DNA from: Actinomycetota bacterium
Lineage (GTDB): Bacteria > Actinomycetota > Rubrobacteria > Rubrobacterales > Rubrobacteraceae
Direction: 5' to 3'
Assembly (NCBI GenBank): GCA_902810695.1
Contig: CADDYV010000001.1
Coordinates: 62,001 to 126,000, forward strand
Length of the DNA: 64,000 nucleotides
In this document: one piece after another, positions 14,293 through 22,769 of the stretch
Position numbering within the stretch: position 1 is the first letter of the stretch
Layout of the letters: the number at the start of each line of letters is the position of its first letter
The notes under the pieces: model-generated
What the model was told of the DNA's origin: nothing
What the model saw: only the letters and a program-made list of their open reading frames with translations
The model's database searches: none
Made by a program: the position numbers and the translations under genes

Positions 14293-15882
14293 TCAGCCGC
14301 TGATCCGGGACTCCTGGAGATCCAGGTCGTGTTCGATGCGGCGCATCACTTCGGGGCTGATCTCACCAGAGTCGCGCAGGGAGAGGATGGCGTCGCGTTC
14401 TGCGGCGATGAGCGCGCGCCGCCAGTCGCGCCAGGCGGTGGAGGTCTGGGCGTACTCTTCGGTGGTGCCTCCGGCTTCGAGCCCCGCCTCGTAGCGCCGG
14501 ATGCGCTCCTCGTATAGCTCGCGCATCTGCTCCTGGCTTTGCAGGGGCACCTGCTCGTCTTCGCAGAGCTGATCCAGCCTGTCCAGGGCGGCCTGCGCGC
14601 CTTTGAGGCGTGCTTTGAGCTCCATGATCGTGCCGGTGTCTCCGCCGTCCTCCAGCCGCAGCGAGCCTATCATGGGACCGAGTGTGAGCCCCTGCAAAAC
14701 CAGTGTCGCCAGGATCACCGAGAAGGTCATGAAAAGGATGAGATCTCGCCCGGGAAACGCGCTGCCGGCGTTCGTTGCGAGAGGGACGGACAGGGCCGCC
14801 GCCAGCGAGACCGCCCCGCGCATTCCGCTCCAACCCATCACGAGATGCTCCTGCCAGGTGGCGCGCAGGTATCTGTTGGGCAGCAGGCGGTGGAGCACCG
14901 TGGAGAAGTAGGGGATGGTGAAAAACCACGCTATCCGCACCCCGACGACCGCCACGTAGATCAAGGCAGCATAGAGCACGACCTCCGCCGCCGAATACTC
15001 GCCGATGCCGCCCAGGATCGCGGGAAACTGCTGGCCGAGGAGTATGAAGAGCATGGCTTCAAGAAGGAAGATCAGGATCTCCCAGAACGAGAGCGCCTGC
15101 AGGCGCGTCGAGGCATCCGGAAAGAGCCTCGGCGACCGCCAGCCCTGGTAGATGCCGTAGGAGACGACGGCCAGAACGCCGGAGACGTGCAGCACCTCTT
15201 CGGTGATGATGTAGATCGCGTAGGGGATCAAAAGCGAGAACGCGATGAGGATGGAAGGTTCCCTGAGCCGCGCCCACAGCGGCAGGATGATGCGCGCCAG
15301 GATTAGCCCGGCTACGATCCCGCCCCCGCTTATGAGGAGAAACTTTCCGCCCGCTTCCGCGATGGAGAACGTCCCGGTAACCACCGCCGCGACGGCTACC
15401 CGGTAGGCCACGAGCCCCGTGCCGTCGTTTACCAGGCTCTCTCCGCTTACCACGATTCCCACGCGCTCCGGCACGCCCAATCTGCTGAAGATCGCCTCGG
15501 CCGCAACCGGGTCCGTCGGGGCCAGGATCGCCCCGAGGACGAACGCCGCCGCCCACGGCAGCCCGATCAGGGCGTGCGCGACCAGCGCGACGACCAGCAT
15601 GGTCGCGAGGACGAGCCCGATGGCAAGCCCCGCGATGGGCCGCAGATGGGCGCGCAGGTTGAGCGGCGAGGCGGAGAAAGCAGCCGCGTTCAGTAGGGGC
15701 GGCAGGAAGACGAGAAAAATTATGTCGGGGGATATCTTGATGTTGGGCATCCCCGGTATGAAGCCTATCGCCAGCCCGCCCAGCACCAGGAACACGGGGT
15801 AGGGCACCTTGACCACGCGGGCAAGCTGCGCCAGGAGCGCGGCGGCTCCGAGCAGGAAGATGAGTGTCTCGATCTCGTTCAC
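14293..15882 (-). CDS. Na+/H+ antiporter, CPA1 (NhaP/YjcE) family
   Basis: About 529 residues: some twelve membrane segments (residues 1-400) followed by a cytoplasmic C-terminal region of about 120 residues rich in charged helices. Visible family marks include GAILAPTDPVAAEAI (the TD-P motif region), SLVNDGTGLVAY (ND motif) and MGWSGMRGAVSLAAAL. It expels Na+ in exchange for protons. Start is GTG 15882. It is transcribed toward the CAP-domain gene with a 217-bp gap that holds the latter's leader. Confidence 0.92.
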   Translation of the reverse strand: MNEIETLIFLLGAAALLAQLARVVKVPYPVFLVLGGLAIGFIPGMPNIKISPDIIFLVFLPPLLNAAAFSASPLNLRAHLRPIAGLAIGLVLATMLVVALVAHALIGLPWAAAFVLGAILAPTDPVAAEAIFSRLGVPERVGIVVSGESLVNDGTGLVAYRVAVAAVVTGTFSIAEAGGKFLLISGGGIVAGLILARIILPLWARLREPSILIAFSLLIPYAIYIITEEVLHVSGVLAVVSYGIYQGWRSPRLFPDASTRLQALSFWEILIFLLEAMLFILLGQQFPAILGGIGEYSAAEVVLYAALIYVAVVGVRIAWFFTIPYFSTVLHRLLPNRYLRATWQEHLVMGWSGMRGAVSLAAALSVPLATNAGSAFPGRDLILFMTFSVILATLVLQGLTLGPMIGSLRLEDGGDTGTIMELKARLKGAQAALDRLDQLCEDEQVPLQSQEQMRELYEERIRRYEAGLEAGGTTEEYAQTSTAWRDWRRALIAAERDAILSLRDSGEISPEVMRRIEHDLDLQESRISG

Positions 15883-16124
15883 TCGCCTCCGGGGGTGTTC
15901 TTCTGCAATCAGCTTCCCTGAGGTGGCCTCGCTTCTGGCTCCTGTAGAGAAAGCTACATATTAGAGAATCTTACCAGCGGCGGGAATTTACACGAGTCTA
16001 CATATATACCGGATCCGATGTCGGAGACTCTGAAGGGCTTTCGGGTCAAAACGGGTAAGATCATTCGAGAAAGAGAGCGGAGAGCCTGAGCTGCCTGGCA
16101 GAGGGCTCTAGGAAGGAGAGGTTT
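15883..16124. other. Divergent promoter region between the antiporter and YjbQ genes
   Basis: About 240 bp without a gene. It contains AT-rich promoter-like words, including GCTACATATTAGAGAAT (15951-15967) and TTTACACGAGTCTACATATA (15987-16006), but no clear -35/-10 pair. A GGAAGGAGAGG precedes the TTG of the next gene. Confidence 0.35.
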
Positions 16125-16529
16125 TTGAAGATCCAGGAGATACCGGTAGAGACCAGCGATCGCTACCAGCTCGTGTCCATAACCAGCGAGGTTCGTAACG
16201 CGGTGCGGGAAGCGGGTGTCGAGGAGGGATTTTGCATTATCTCTTCGGGGCACACGACAGCCGCTGTAACGGTAAACGAGGACTACGACCGGGACGTGCC
16301 AAGGGATATCGCCTCCGCCTGCAAGGCGTTTTTGAACGCGCTGGACGTGAAGTTCGAGCACGTCGAGGGCAACAGCGACTCGCACTTTCTGACGAGCCTC
16401 TTCGGACCGACGCAGCACCTCCTGATCAGGGGTGGCGAGCCGGATCTGGGACGCTGGCAGGGGGTGTTTCTGGCCGAGTTCGATGGACCCCGGAGGCGGA
16501 CCGTTCGGGTGGCCGTAGGCGCAGCCTAG
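16125..16529 (+). CDS. YjbQ/UPF0047 family protein
   Basis: 134 residues, the usual family length. Hallmarks: SSGHTTAAVTVNEDYD, the HVEGNSDSHF segment with family His/Asp, and the C-terminal FLAEFDGPRRRTVRV. E. coli YjbQ shows thiamine phosphate synthase activity in vivo, but the physiological role is uncertain. The start TTG 16125 is set by GGAAGGAGAGG 4-5 nt upstream. It stands alone between the antiporter and the oxidoreductase. Confidence 0.88.
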   Translation: MKIQEIPVETSDRYQLVSITSEVRNAVREAGVEEGFCIISSGHTTAAVTVNEDYDRDVPRDIASACKAFLNALDVKFEHVEGNSDSHFLTSLFGPTQHLLIRGGEPDLGRWQGVFLAEFDGPRRRTVRVAVGAA

Positions 16530-16647
16530 GAAGGTCGCGGCGGCGCTCAATGTTGATCCTTCTTCGGTAGAATGTAGCTGGTAAGGCAAATCAGCTTATA
16601 CGTTTCCAGAAAACTAGGGCGGTCGAGATCCAACTTAGGAGGATGAT

Positions 16648-18030
16648 ATGGGCAAGTTGCTAAAGGGAGGACTGGCGCTGGGCGGAGTGGCTCTGGCCGC
16701 GGGAGGGCTGAAGTGGGCGCTTAGCTCGGAGCCCAGGTACGCGCCCTGGGAGAAGCCGCGTTTCAGAGACTTCGAGCACCGGGTTCTGATCCTGGGCGGC
16801 GGTTTTGCCGGTTACAACGTCGCCAAAAACATCTGCAACCTGACCCGCAACCGCGAGGACGTGGGCGTGATGGTCATCTCCCGCGACAACTACCTGACCT
16901 TCTGGCCGATGGTGCCGGGGATAGTCTCCAGCGACGTGGGGGTGAAGAACATCGCTCAACCCCTGCGGCGGACCCTGATCTACGACGGCGCGAGCTTCCG
17001 CCGGGCCACGGTCGAGGACGTGGACTTCGAGAGGCAGATCGTAACAGCGGATGGTCACGAGTTCCCCTACGACCACCTGGTCTTCGCCCTGGGAGCGCAG
17101 CCCTCGTTCTTCGGGATACCGGGTGTCGAGGAGCACGCGATGCCGATGAAGGGCATCACGGACGCGGTGAAGATCCGCAACCGGGTCATCGAGCGTTTCG
17201 AGGAGGCCGTGCTCGCAGGCGGCGAGGTCCCCGAGTCCAAGCTGACCTTCGTGGTGATCGGAGCCGGAGCGACGGGAGTCGAGACCGCGGCCCAGCTCCA
17301 CGTCCTGATCCACGAAGTTCTGGGGCCCGAGTACCCCAACGTCAACCCCAACCGGTTCAGGATCTACCTGCTGGATGCCCTGCCGAACATCCTGCCCGAG
17401 TTGGACCCCGGCCTGAGAAGGGTGGCGCACGGGCAGCTCGCCGCGAGGGAGATCGAGGTAATGACCAACGCCCTCGCCCAGGAGGTTACGGAGAACTGCG
17501 TCAAGCTCAAAGACGGTCGGGAGATCGCTACGGAGAACGTGATCTGGACCGCAGGAGCGCGTCCCAACTCGCTGCTGGAGAAGCTCGGGCTTCCCCTGAA
17601 CGAGAAGACCAGGGGCGTAAAGGTGGATGAATACTTCCGGGTCGAGGGGTTCACCAACGTCTGGGCGATAGGCGACAACGCCACCATCCCCACCGGCGAG
17701 AACGGATTCGTGCCGCCCAACGCACAGGCCGCCGTCAAGGAGGGGGCGCACCTGGCCCGCAATATCCTGGCGGAGATAGACGGCAAGGCCATCAAGCCCT
17801 TCAAGTACAAGTCACAGGGCCAGCTCATAGACCTGGGCAGCCACTTCGCCGTCAACGACGCCTTCGGGGTCAAGTTCAGCGGCCGGATGGCTTCCCTGTT
17901 CTGGCGCGGGGCGTATCTGGTCCGGCTGGAGAGCCCCCAGGGCAGGGTAAGGCAGGCGTTCGACTGGGCGCTGGAGTATTTCGCGCGGCCCACCGTGGCT
18001 CAGATCCGGGACTACCAGGCCGCCGAATAG
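16648..18030 (+). CDS. FAD/NAD(P)-dependent oxidoreductase, NDH-2-like
   Basis: 460 residues. After a short hydrophobic Gly-rich N-terminus (residues 6-24, possibly a membrane anchor), the first Rossmann motif is VLILGGGFAGYNVAKN (about 46-61) and the second VVIGAGATGVETAAQL (about 204-219). A typical FAD-binding GDNA follows in NVWAIGDNATIPTG. This matches pyridine nucleotide-disulfide oxidoreductases of the type II NADH dehydrogenase group, which pass electrons from NADH to quinone. TTAGGAGGATG precedes ATG 16648, and a TAGAAT box lies at 16567. Membrane association is inferred. Confidence 0.87.
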   Translation: MGKLLKGGLALGGVALAAGGLKWALSSEPRYAPWEKPRFRDFEHRVLILGGGFAGYNVAKNICNLTRNREDVGVMVISRDNYLTFWPMVPGIVSSDVGVKNIAQPLRRTLIYDGASFRRATVEDVDFERQIVTADGHEFPYDHLVFALGAQPSFFGIPGVEEHAMPMKGITDAVKIRNRVIERFEEAVLAGGEVPESKLTFVVIGAGATGVETAAQLHVLIHEVLGPEYPNVNPNRFRIYLLDALPNILPELDPGLRRVAHGQLAAREIEVMTNALAQEVTENCVKLKDGREIATENVIWTAGARPNSLLEKLGLPLNEKTRGVKVDEYFRVEGFTNVWAIGDNATIPTGENGFVPPNAQAAVKEGAHLARNILAEIDGKAIKPFKYKSQGQLIDLGSHFAVNDAFGVKFSGRMASLFWRGAYLVRLESPQGRVRQAFDWALEYFARPTVAQIRDYQAAE

Positions 18031-18132
18031 TAGCGTCATCCTCTTGTACGGCGGGGCGAAAGGTGCTACCTTAGCCGGGATCCGTTAAAGGTGGGTTAAA
18101 CCCCTGTGTAACGACGAGGTTCCGGGAAAAGG

Positions 18133-18699
18133 ATGACTTTCGCTAACCAATTGACGCTCGCGCGGCTGGTGGCCGTGGTGCCCGTCATGGCTGCGTTGTA
18201 CCTGCCGTTCCCCTACAGCCGCACCGTTGCAGTTGCTCTCTTCGTCGGGGCGCTGCTCACCGACTACTTCGACGGCGTCGCTGCCCGACGGAGCAACAAG
18301 GTTACGGGGTTCGGCAAGCTCATGGACTCCATCGCGGACAAGGCGCTCATCGCCTCGCTGTTCTTCGTCTTGGTGGACAAGAACCTGATGGAGTCCTGGA
18401 TGGCGGCGGTCATGGTCATCCGCGAGTTCGCCGTAACGGGATTGCGGATGGTAGCCCTCGAAAACGGCGAGGTCATCGCGGCCAACAGTTGGGGCAAGGC
18501 GAAGATGAACTCCCAGAGCCTCGCCATCTTCATACTCCTGCTCGCCTACGCCCACGTGGGGCCGTGGCAAACTCTGGCCCAGATCGGCTGGTGGGTCATG
18601 CTCCTGGCCGTCATCCTGACCTTGATATCGGGCTGGTCGTACCTGAAGGACACCCCCCGCATACTCGCGGCCCAGTCCGAACGGGATCGGAGGATGTAG
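18133..18699 (+). CDS. pgsA: CDP-diacylglycerol-glycerol-3-phosphate 3-phosphatidyltransferase
   Basis: 188 residues with four to five membrane segments. It bears the CDP-alcohol phosphatidyltransferase motif, here DYFDGVAARRSN followed by GKLMDSIADK with the conserved Asp residues. It makes phosphatidylglycerol phosphate from CDP-diacylglycerol and glycerol-3-phosphate at the membrane. The N-terminus (TFANQLTLARLVAVVPV) is characteristic of PgsA rather than of phosphatidylinositol or cardiolipin synthases. The following gene begins 4 bp after its stop, so they are probably co-transcribed. Confidence 0.9.
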   Translation: MTFANQLTLARLVAVVPVMAALYLPFPYSRTVAVALFVGALLTDYFDGVAARRSNKVTGFGKLMDSIADKALIASLFFVLVDKNLMESWMAAVMVIREFAVTGLRMVALENGEVIAANSWGKAKMNSQSLAIFILLLAYAHVGPWQTLAQIGWWVMLLAVILTLISGWSYLKDTPRILAAQSERDRRM

Positions 18700-18702
18700 G
18701 CG

Positions 18703-19554
18703 TTGGAGTACTACCCGAATGGCGCAAACGGAGAAGGCAGACGCCTGAGCGCGGCAGAGGCCGAGTTCGTCCTGCGCCGGGCCGCGGAGTTGAACACCCG
18801 CCGCTGGGGAGTCAATCCTGCGGGGGGATCTTCCGTCTCCCCCAAATCTCTCGTGCGGCTCGCGGCAGCGGCTGGCATCCCGGAGGCGGACGCGCAGCAG
18901 GCGATGCGCGAGTTGGATCCCAGGGAGTTGGCGGAGGCCCGCACCATTTCGAGCAGGCTCTACGGACCGGGACGGCTACGGGCCGTTCGGGAGCTGGATC
19001 TCCCGCCGGAGGAAGCTCTGGAACGCATCGAAGACGCGCTGCGGGCGCAGGACCTCAAGCTTCGCCGCAGGATCGGGGCGAGTTCCATCTGGGAGTCGGG
19101 AGAGCATGCCGGCGTCGTGCGCCGGGTGCTGGACTTCTCCGGGTTGCACCCGCTGCTGAAGGCGGACTCCATCGAGCTGCGGGTGGAAGAGCTGGAGTTC
19201 GGCAGTTGCAGGGCGAGCCTGACGGCGGACATCTCCGGCCAGCGCGGCGAGAGCCTCTCGCTCGGCAGTATCCTGGGGGCGACGCTCGCCCTGCTTCCGG
19301 CCATCGCCGGGTTCCAGGACGCTGTCTACTTCGTCGGCGCGCTCCCGGTGCTCGCCGCCTCGGAGCTGGGATTCAGGGCGGCCTACCGCAGAAGCTACAC
19401 CGGAGTGCGGCGCGAGCTCGACAGGATACTCGATGCGGGCGAGAAGAACCGCTGGAAAAAGCGCGCAGCGCCGCCCGAACGCGCGCCGCTCGGCAGAACC
19501 AGAAACCTCAAGCCCGTTCCCAGGTTCTCTCCCCGACAACGCCGCGAGAGATAG
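18703..19554 (+). CDS. Hypothetical protein downstream of pgsA
   Basis: 283 residues, unrecognised. TTG 18703 has GGAGGA at 18689-18694, 8 nt away, within the end of pgsA, so translation is coupled. The N-terminal part (LSAAEAEFVLRRAAELNTRR and VRLAAAAGIPEADAQQAM) looks like a helical module. The middle is soluble alpha/beta with an Arg-rich segment. One hydrophobic stretch occurs at about residues 190-230 (LGATLALLPAIAGF and YFVGALPVLAASELG). The C-terminus is strongly basic. It might be membrane-associated; no function can be assigned. Confidence 0.65.
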   Translation: MEYYPNGANGEGRRLSAAEAEFVLRRAAELNTRRWGVNPAGGSSVSPKSLVRLAAAAGIPEADAQQAMRELDPRELAEARTISSRLYGPGRLRAVRELDLPPEEALERIEDALRAQDLKLRRRIGASSIWESGEHAGVVRRVLDFSGLHPLLKADSIELRVEELEFGSCRASLTADISGQRGESLSLGSILGATLALLPAIAGFQDAVYFVGALPVLAASELGFRAAYRRSYTGVRRELDRILDAGEKNRWKKRAAPPERAPLGRTRNLKPVPRFSPRQRRER

Positions 19555-19604
19555 TCCGGCTCTGCCCTGAGATCTCGAGAAACTGATAACCTATATTTAT
19601 TCTC

Positions 19605-21719
19605 ATGCCCCTGAAGGTACTCAAGGAAATCTTCGGTTTCGATTCGTTCAAACCGGGGCAGGAGGAGGCGATACGGGCCGTCCTCGATGGCCGGGACACT
19701 TTAGCGGTCATGCCTACCGGAGGCGGCAAGAGCCTCTGCTACCAAATCCCGGCTCTCATGCAAGAGAGCCTGACGGTCATAGTCTCTCCGCTCATCTCCC
19801 TGATGAAAGATCAGGTAGATTCCCTGATCCAGAGCTCGGTAGCGACAGCCGCGACCCTCCACTCCGGGCTCTCGCCGGAGGAACGCTGGGAGGTCGAGCG
19901 GCGCGTTGGGACGGGTGATATCAGAATGCTTTACGTCGCCCCGGAGAGGCTGCGCTCGCTGGAGTTCGTCCTGTCCTTGAGGCAGGCGGGGGTCGGGCTC
20001 TTCGTGGTGGACGAGGCGCACTGCATCTCCGAGTGGGGACACGACTTCCGCCCGGACTACCTGTTTTTGCCCCGCGTCGTGAGGGACCTCGGCAGCCCGC
20101 CGATCCTCGCGCTCACCGCGACGGCCACCCCGCGGGTCAGGGAGGACATCGTGCGCTCGCTGAAGATGCGCTCCCCTGAAGTCGTGGTGACGAGCTTCAA
20201 CCGCCCCAACCTCACCTACCGGGTCCTCTCCGCGAAAGAGAAAAAGCACAAGCTGCCCCTGATCCTGGATGTGATCCGGCGCGCTCCGCCGCCGGGGATC
20301 GTCTACGCCACCACGCGCAGGGAGTGCGAGGAGCTGGCCGCAGAACTCCGGCGGGCAGGCGTCGAGGCGGCGGCCTACCACGCCGGGATGGACGCCGCCG
20401 AAAGGTCGGAGGTCCAGGAACGCTTCATGACCGACGAGCTTCCGGTAGTGGTCGCCACCATCGCGTTCGGGATGGGGGTGGACAAGCCTAACGTGCGGTT
20501 CGTGATCCACGCGAGCGTGCCGGGGAGCCTCCCCGCCTACCTCCAGGAATCGGGGCGCGCGGGCCGGGACGGGGAGCCCGCGCAGTGCGTCGTTCTATAT
20601 CGGAGCGCGGATATCGGGCGCAGAAAACGGATGGTCACGCTGAACACGGTAGGGGAGGGGCAGGTAAGATCCTTTTTCCGCTCACTCGTGAATGCGGAGC
20701 GGGGCGGAAGGGTGAACGTGCCGCCAAACTCTATCGGGGCTCTGGGCGGGGTTTCGCCGGATGTGGCCCAGATCCTGCTCCGCAGCCTGGAGGACTCGGG
20801 ACTTCTGAGCCGGGGCTACGACCTCTGGGCTGCACTCGAGCTGCGGCGGATAGAGGAGAACCCCGGCGGGTTGCGATCGGAGATATCCGCCGTCCACGCC
20901 GCCCTGCCCGGCGACGGAGAGATAAGCCTGGTGGAGCTGGCGGATCGCGCGGAGGTACGCCCGGTGGTCGCCCAGAGCGCCGTCTACAGGATGATGGTGG
21001 AAGGACTGGTGGAGGCTATTCCGCGCGGCTCTGTAATTGACGTCAGGCTCAGGGAAGGGAACCTCAACGGTGGCGGCCAGCGCAGGGTCTTTGCCCGCCT
21101 CAAGAACAGGAACAGGCTGGCCTACGCGCAGCTCGAAGGCGTCGAGACCTACGCCAGCCTGAAGACCTGCCGCCGCGAGCATCTGCTCCGCCACTTCGGA
21201 GATACAGAAGATGTCGCTCCCTGCGAGGGATGCGACGTATGCCTGGGTGAGCGGGATGTGGTTCCAGCGGGCGAACCTGTTACACCGCAAACCGGCGAGG
21301 CGCCCACCGAGACGGCGCGCGACGGGATGGATGGTGAGCTTTTCGAGCGGCTGAGGAGCTGGAGAGGAGAGCAGGCGCGCCGCCAGCGGGTTCCCGCCTA
21401 CGTCATACTCCACAACTCGCATCTGGAGGAGATCGCCGCCCGCAAGCCACAGAACATCCGCGAGCTGGGGGCCATAAAAGGGATCGGGCTCCGCCGCGCG
21501 GCCCGCTATGGGGAGGACATCCTGGCGCTTGTACGCAGCGAAGAGGATAATGTCTCTACCGGAGCGGACTACCAGAAGCATCTGGAAGCTGCCGGGGAGT
21601 TGCTTCGTTCGGGAAGGGGTTCGGACGCCGTGCCGGAGCTGGTTCGCGCTCTTGAGGTGGGCGGCGAGGAGGCCCGGCGAGAGGTGGACGCTTTGTTGCG
21701 TTTTGGAGATAAGGGGTAA
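19605..21719 (+). CDS. recQ: ATP-dependent DNA helicase RecQ
   Basis: 704 residues. Helicase motifs in order: Walker A TGGGKSLCYQIPA (about 44-56), DEAH box VVDEAHCISEWGHDFRPDY (about 140-158), motif III LTATATPRV, and QESGRAGRDGEPAQC (motif VI). A Cys-rich zinc site follows (CRREHLLRHFG, CEGCDVC) with the RQC region, then an HRDC domain (about 575-645). A tail of about 45 residues (LEAAGELLRSGRGSDAVPEL) has a TPR-like look not seen in standard RecQ. It unwinds DNA in recombinational repair. ATG 19605 lacks a clear ribosome binding site. Confidence 0.95.
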   Translation: MPLKVLKEIFGFDSFKPGQEEAIRAVLDGRDTLAVMPTGGGKSLCYQIPALMQESLTVIVSPLISLMKDQVDSLIQSSVATAATLHSGLSPEERWEVERRVGTGDIRMLYVAPERLRSLEFVLSLRQAGVGLFVVDEAHCISEWGHDFRPDYLFLPRVVRDLGSPPILALTATATPRVREDIVRSLKMRSPEVVVTSFNRPNLTYRVLSAKEKKHKLPLILDVIRRAPPPGIVYATTRRECEELAAELRRAGVEAAAYHAGMDAAERSEVQERFMTDELPVVVATIAFGMGVDKPNVRFVIHASVPGSLPAYLQESGRAGRDGEPAQCVVLYRSADIGRRKRMVTLNTVGEGQVRSFFRSLVNAERGGRVNVPPNSIGALGGVSPDVAQILLRSLEDSGLLSRGYDLWAALELRRIEENPGGLRSEISAVHAALPGDGEISLVELADRAEVRPVVAQSAVYRMMVEGLVEAIPRGSVIDVRLREGNLNGGGQRRVFARLKNRNRLAYAQLEGVETYASLKTCRREHLLRHFGDTEDVAPCEGCDVCLGERDVVPAGEPVTPQTGEAPTETARDGMDGELFERLRSWRGEQARRQRVPAYVILHNSHLEEIAARKPQNIRELGAIKGIGLRRAARYGEDILALVRSEEDNVSTGADYQKHLEAAGELLRSGRGSDAVPELVRALEVGGEEARREVDALLRFGDKG

Positions 21720-21751
21720 AGTAGTTGCTGGTGGCTGGAAGAGGAGGCTGA

Positions 21752-22270
21752 ATGAAGCTCTCGGGGAAAAAGGTGGCCGTGCTTCTCGCCGAAGGGTTCG
21801 AGGATCTCGAGTATTGGGTGACGGTGATGCGACTGCGCGAGGAAGGGGCGGAGGTGGTTTCGGTGGGGCCGAATCTGGACGAGGTGCGCGGCAAGAACGC
21901 CCTCTCCGCCCGCGCCGACGCCACGGCGCAAGACGTTGACGCCTCGGAGCTGGATGGCATCGTGATTCCCGGCGGCTGGGCTCCGGACAAGCTCAGGCGG
22001 TACCCGGAGATCACGAACCTCGTCCGGGAAGTCCACGATCGGCGCAAAACGGTCGGCATAATCTGTCACGGCGGGCTCGTCGCCATTTCCGCCGGTATAG
22101 TCAAGGGGGTAAGCGCGACAGGTTCTCTGGGCATAAAGGACGATCTGAAGAACGCGGGAGCGAGTTGGGTGGACAAACCGGCTTTTCGGGAGGGGAACCT
22201 CGTCTGGGGCCGCGTGGTCCCCGACATCCCGGATTTCTGCCGGGAACTGGTCGCCGCGCTCTCGGAGTAA
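21752..22270 (+). CDS. DJ-1/PfpI family protein (glutamine amidotransferase-like)
   Basis: 172 residues, class I glutamine-amidotransferase-like fold. The nucleophile-elbow Cys is in GIICHGGLVAISAG (about residues 107-120), with the Glu-containing N-terminal ALLAEGFEDLE-like turn present as VLLAEGFEDLEYW. Members act as proteases, chaperones or glyoxalase/deglycases; activity cannot be read from sequence. A GGAAGAGGAGG precedes ATG 21752. It lies 32 bp after recQ and may share its transcript. Confidence 0.87.
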   Translation: MKLSGKKVAVLLAEGFEDLEYWVTVMRLREEGAEVVSVGPNLDEVRGKNALSARADATAQDVDASELDGIVIPGGWAPDKLRRYPEITNLVREVHDRRKTVGIICHGGLVAISAGIVKGVSATGSLGIKDDLKNAGASWVDKPAFREGNLVWGRVVPDIPDFCRELVAALSE

Positions 22271-22301
22271 ACGGGTCTACGGGAACATGGTAGCGGGTTG
22301 G

Positions 22302-22307
22302 TAGAAT
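22302..22307 (+). promoter_or_regulatory. Putative -10 box of a leaderless gene
   Basis: TAGAAT ends 6 nt before the GTG at 22314, and no ribosome binding site lies between. This is the geometry of a leaderless transcript. No strong -35 is visible at the usual distance, so the assignment is tentative. Confidence 0.4.
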
Positions 22308-22313
22308 GGCATA

Positions 22314-22769
22314 GTGTTTAGGAGCATCACCGCGGTACTTCTGGGCGTGGCTATCGCGATTTTTATCGTGATGCTGCTTGTTTTCGGCATCGTGGCTCCC
22401 GTCCTGTCGAGGTTTGTTTCGCCGAGCCTGGCGCACACCTCGGCATTGCCCGCCGCCATCTTCATATTCTCGTACGCCTTCGCGATGTACTTTGGCGGGA
22501 TGGCCGCCAGCTACAGGGCCACGGCTCATCGCCACGCCCACGGGGTTGCTGTGGCGGTGCTGCTGTTTGTGGTCTCACCCGTCCTGAACCTCGCGGCCCA
22601 CAAAAACCCTTTTCCGCAGCTTCATAACACTGGTTATGCCGTGATGACCGTCGTTCTTTTCGTGGTCTCGGTTGTCGCCTCGTACATAGGCGGGCGCAGA
22701 GGCGAATCTCTCTACTACTACAACCAGAAGGTCTCCCGCCGGAAGAGGGCGCGCCGGCGCTCGGGCTAG
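22314..22769 (+). CDS. Small four-helix membrane protein of unknown function
   Basis: 151 residues with four predicted membrane segments: about 4-28 (ITAVLLGVAIAIFIVMLLVF), 43-65, 78-97 and 106-128, then a basic, Tyr-rich tail (YYYNQKVSRRKRARRRSG). GTG 22314 is the only start that keeps the first helix, and it sits 6 nt after a TAGAAT, so a leaderless message is likely. The end overlaps the 3' end of the coiled-coil gene by 4 bp, convergently. No family recognised. Confidence 0.68.
   Translation: MFRSITAVLLGVAIAIFIVMLLVFGIVAPVLSRFVSPSLAHTSALPAAIFIFSYAFAMYFGGMAASYRATAHRHAHGVAVAVLLFVVSPVLNLAAHKNPFPQLHNTGYAVMTVVLFVVSVVASYIGGRRGESLYYYNQKVSRRKRARRRSG

Noticed and set aside
18489-19586. Long plus-strand frame overlapping pgsA and the next gene
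   Set aside because: Its translation is low-complexity (Gly, Arg, Pro) and it is a shadow of the real genes in a GC-rich region.
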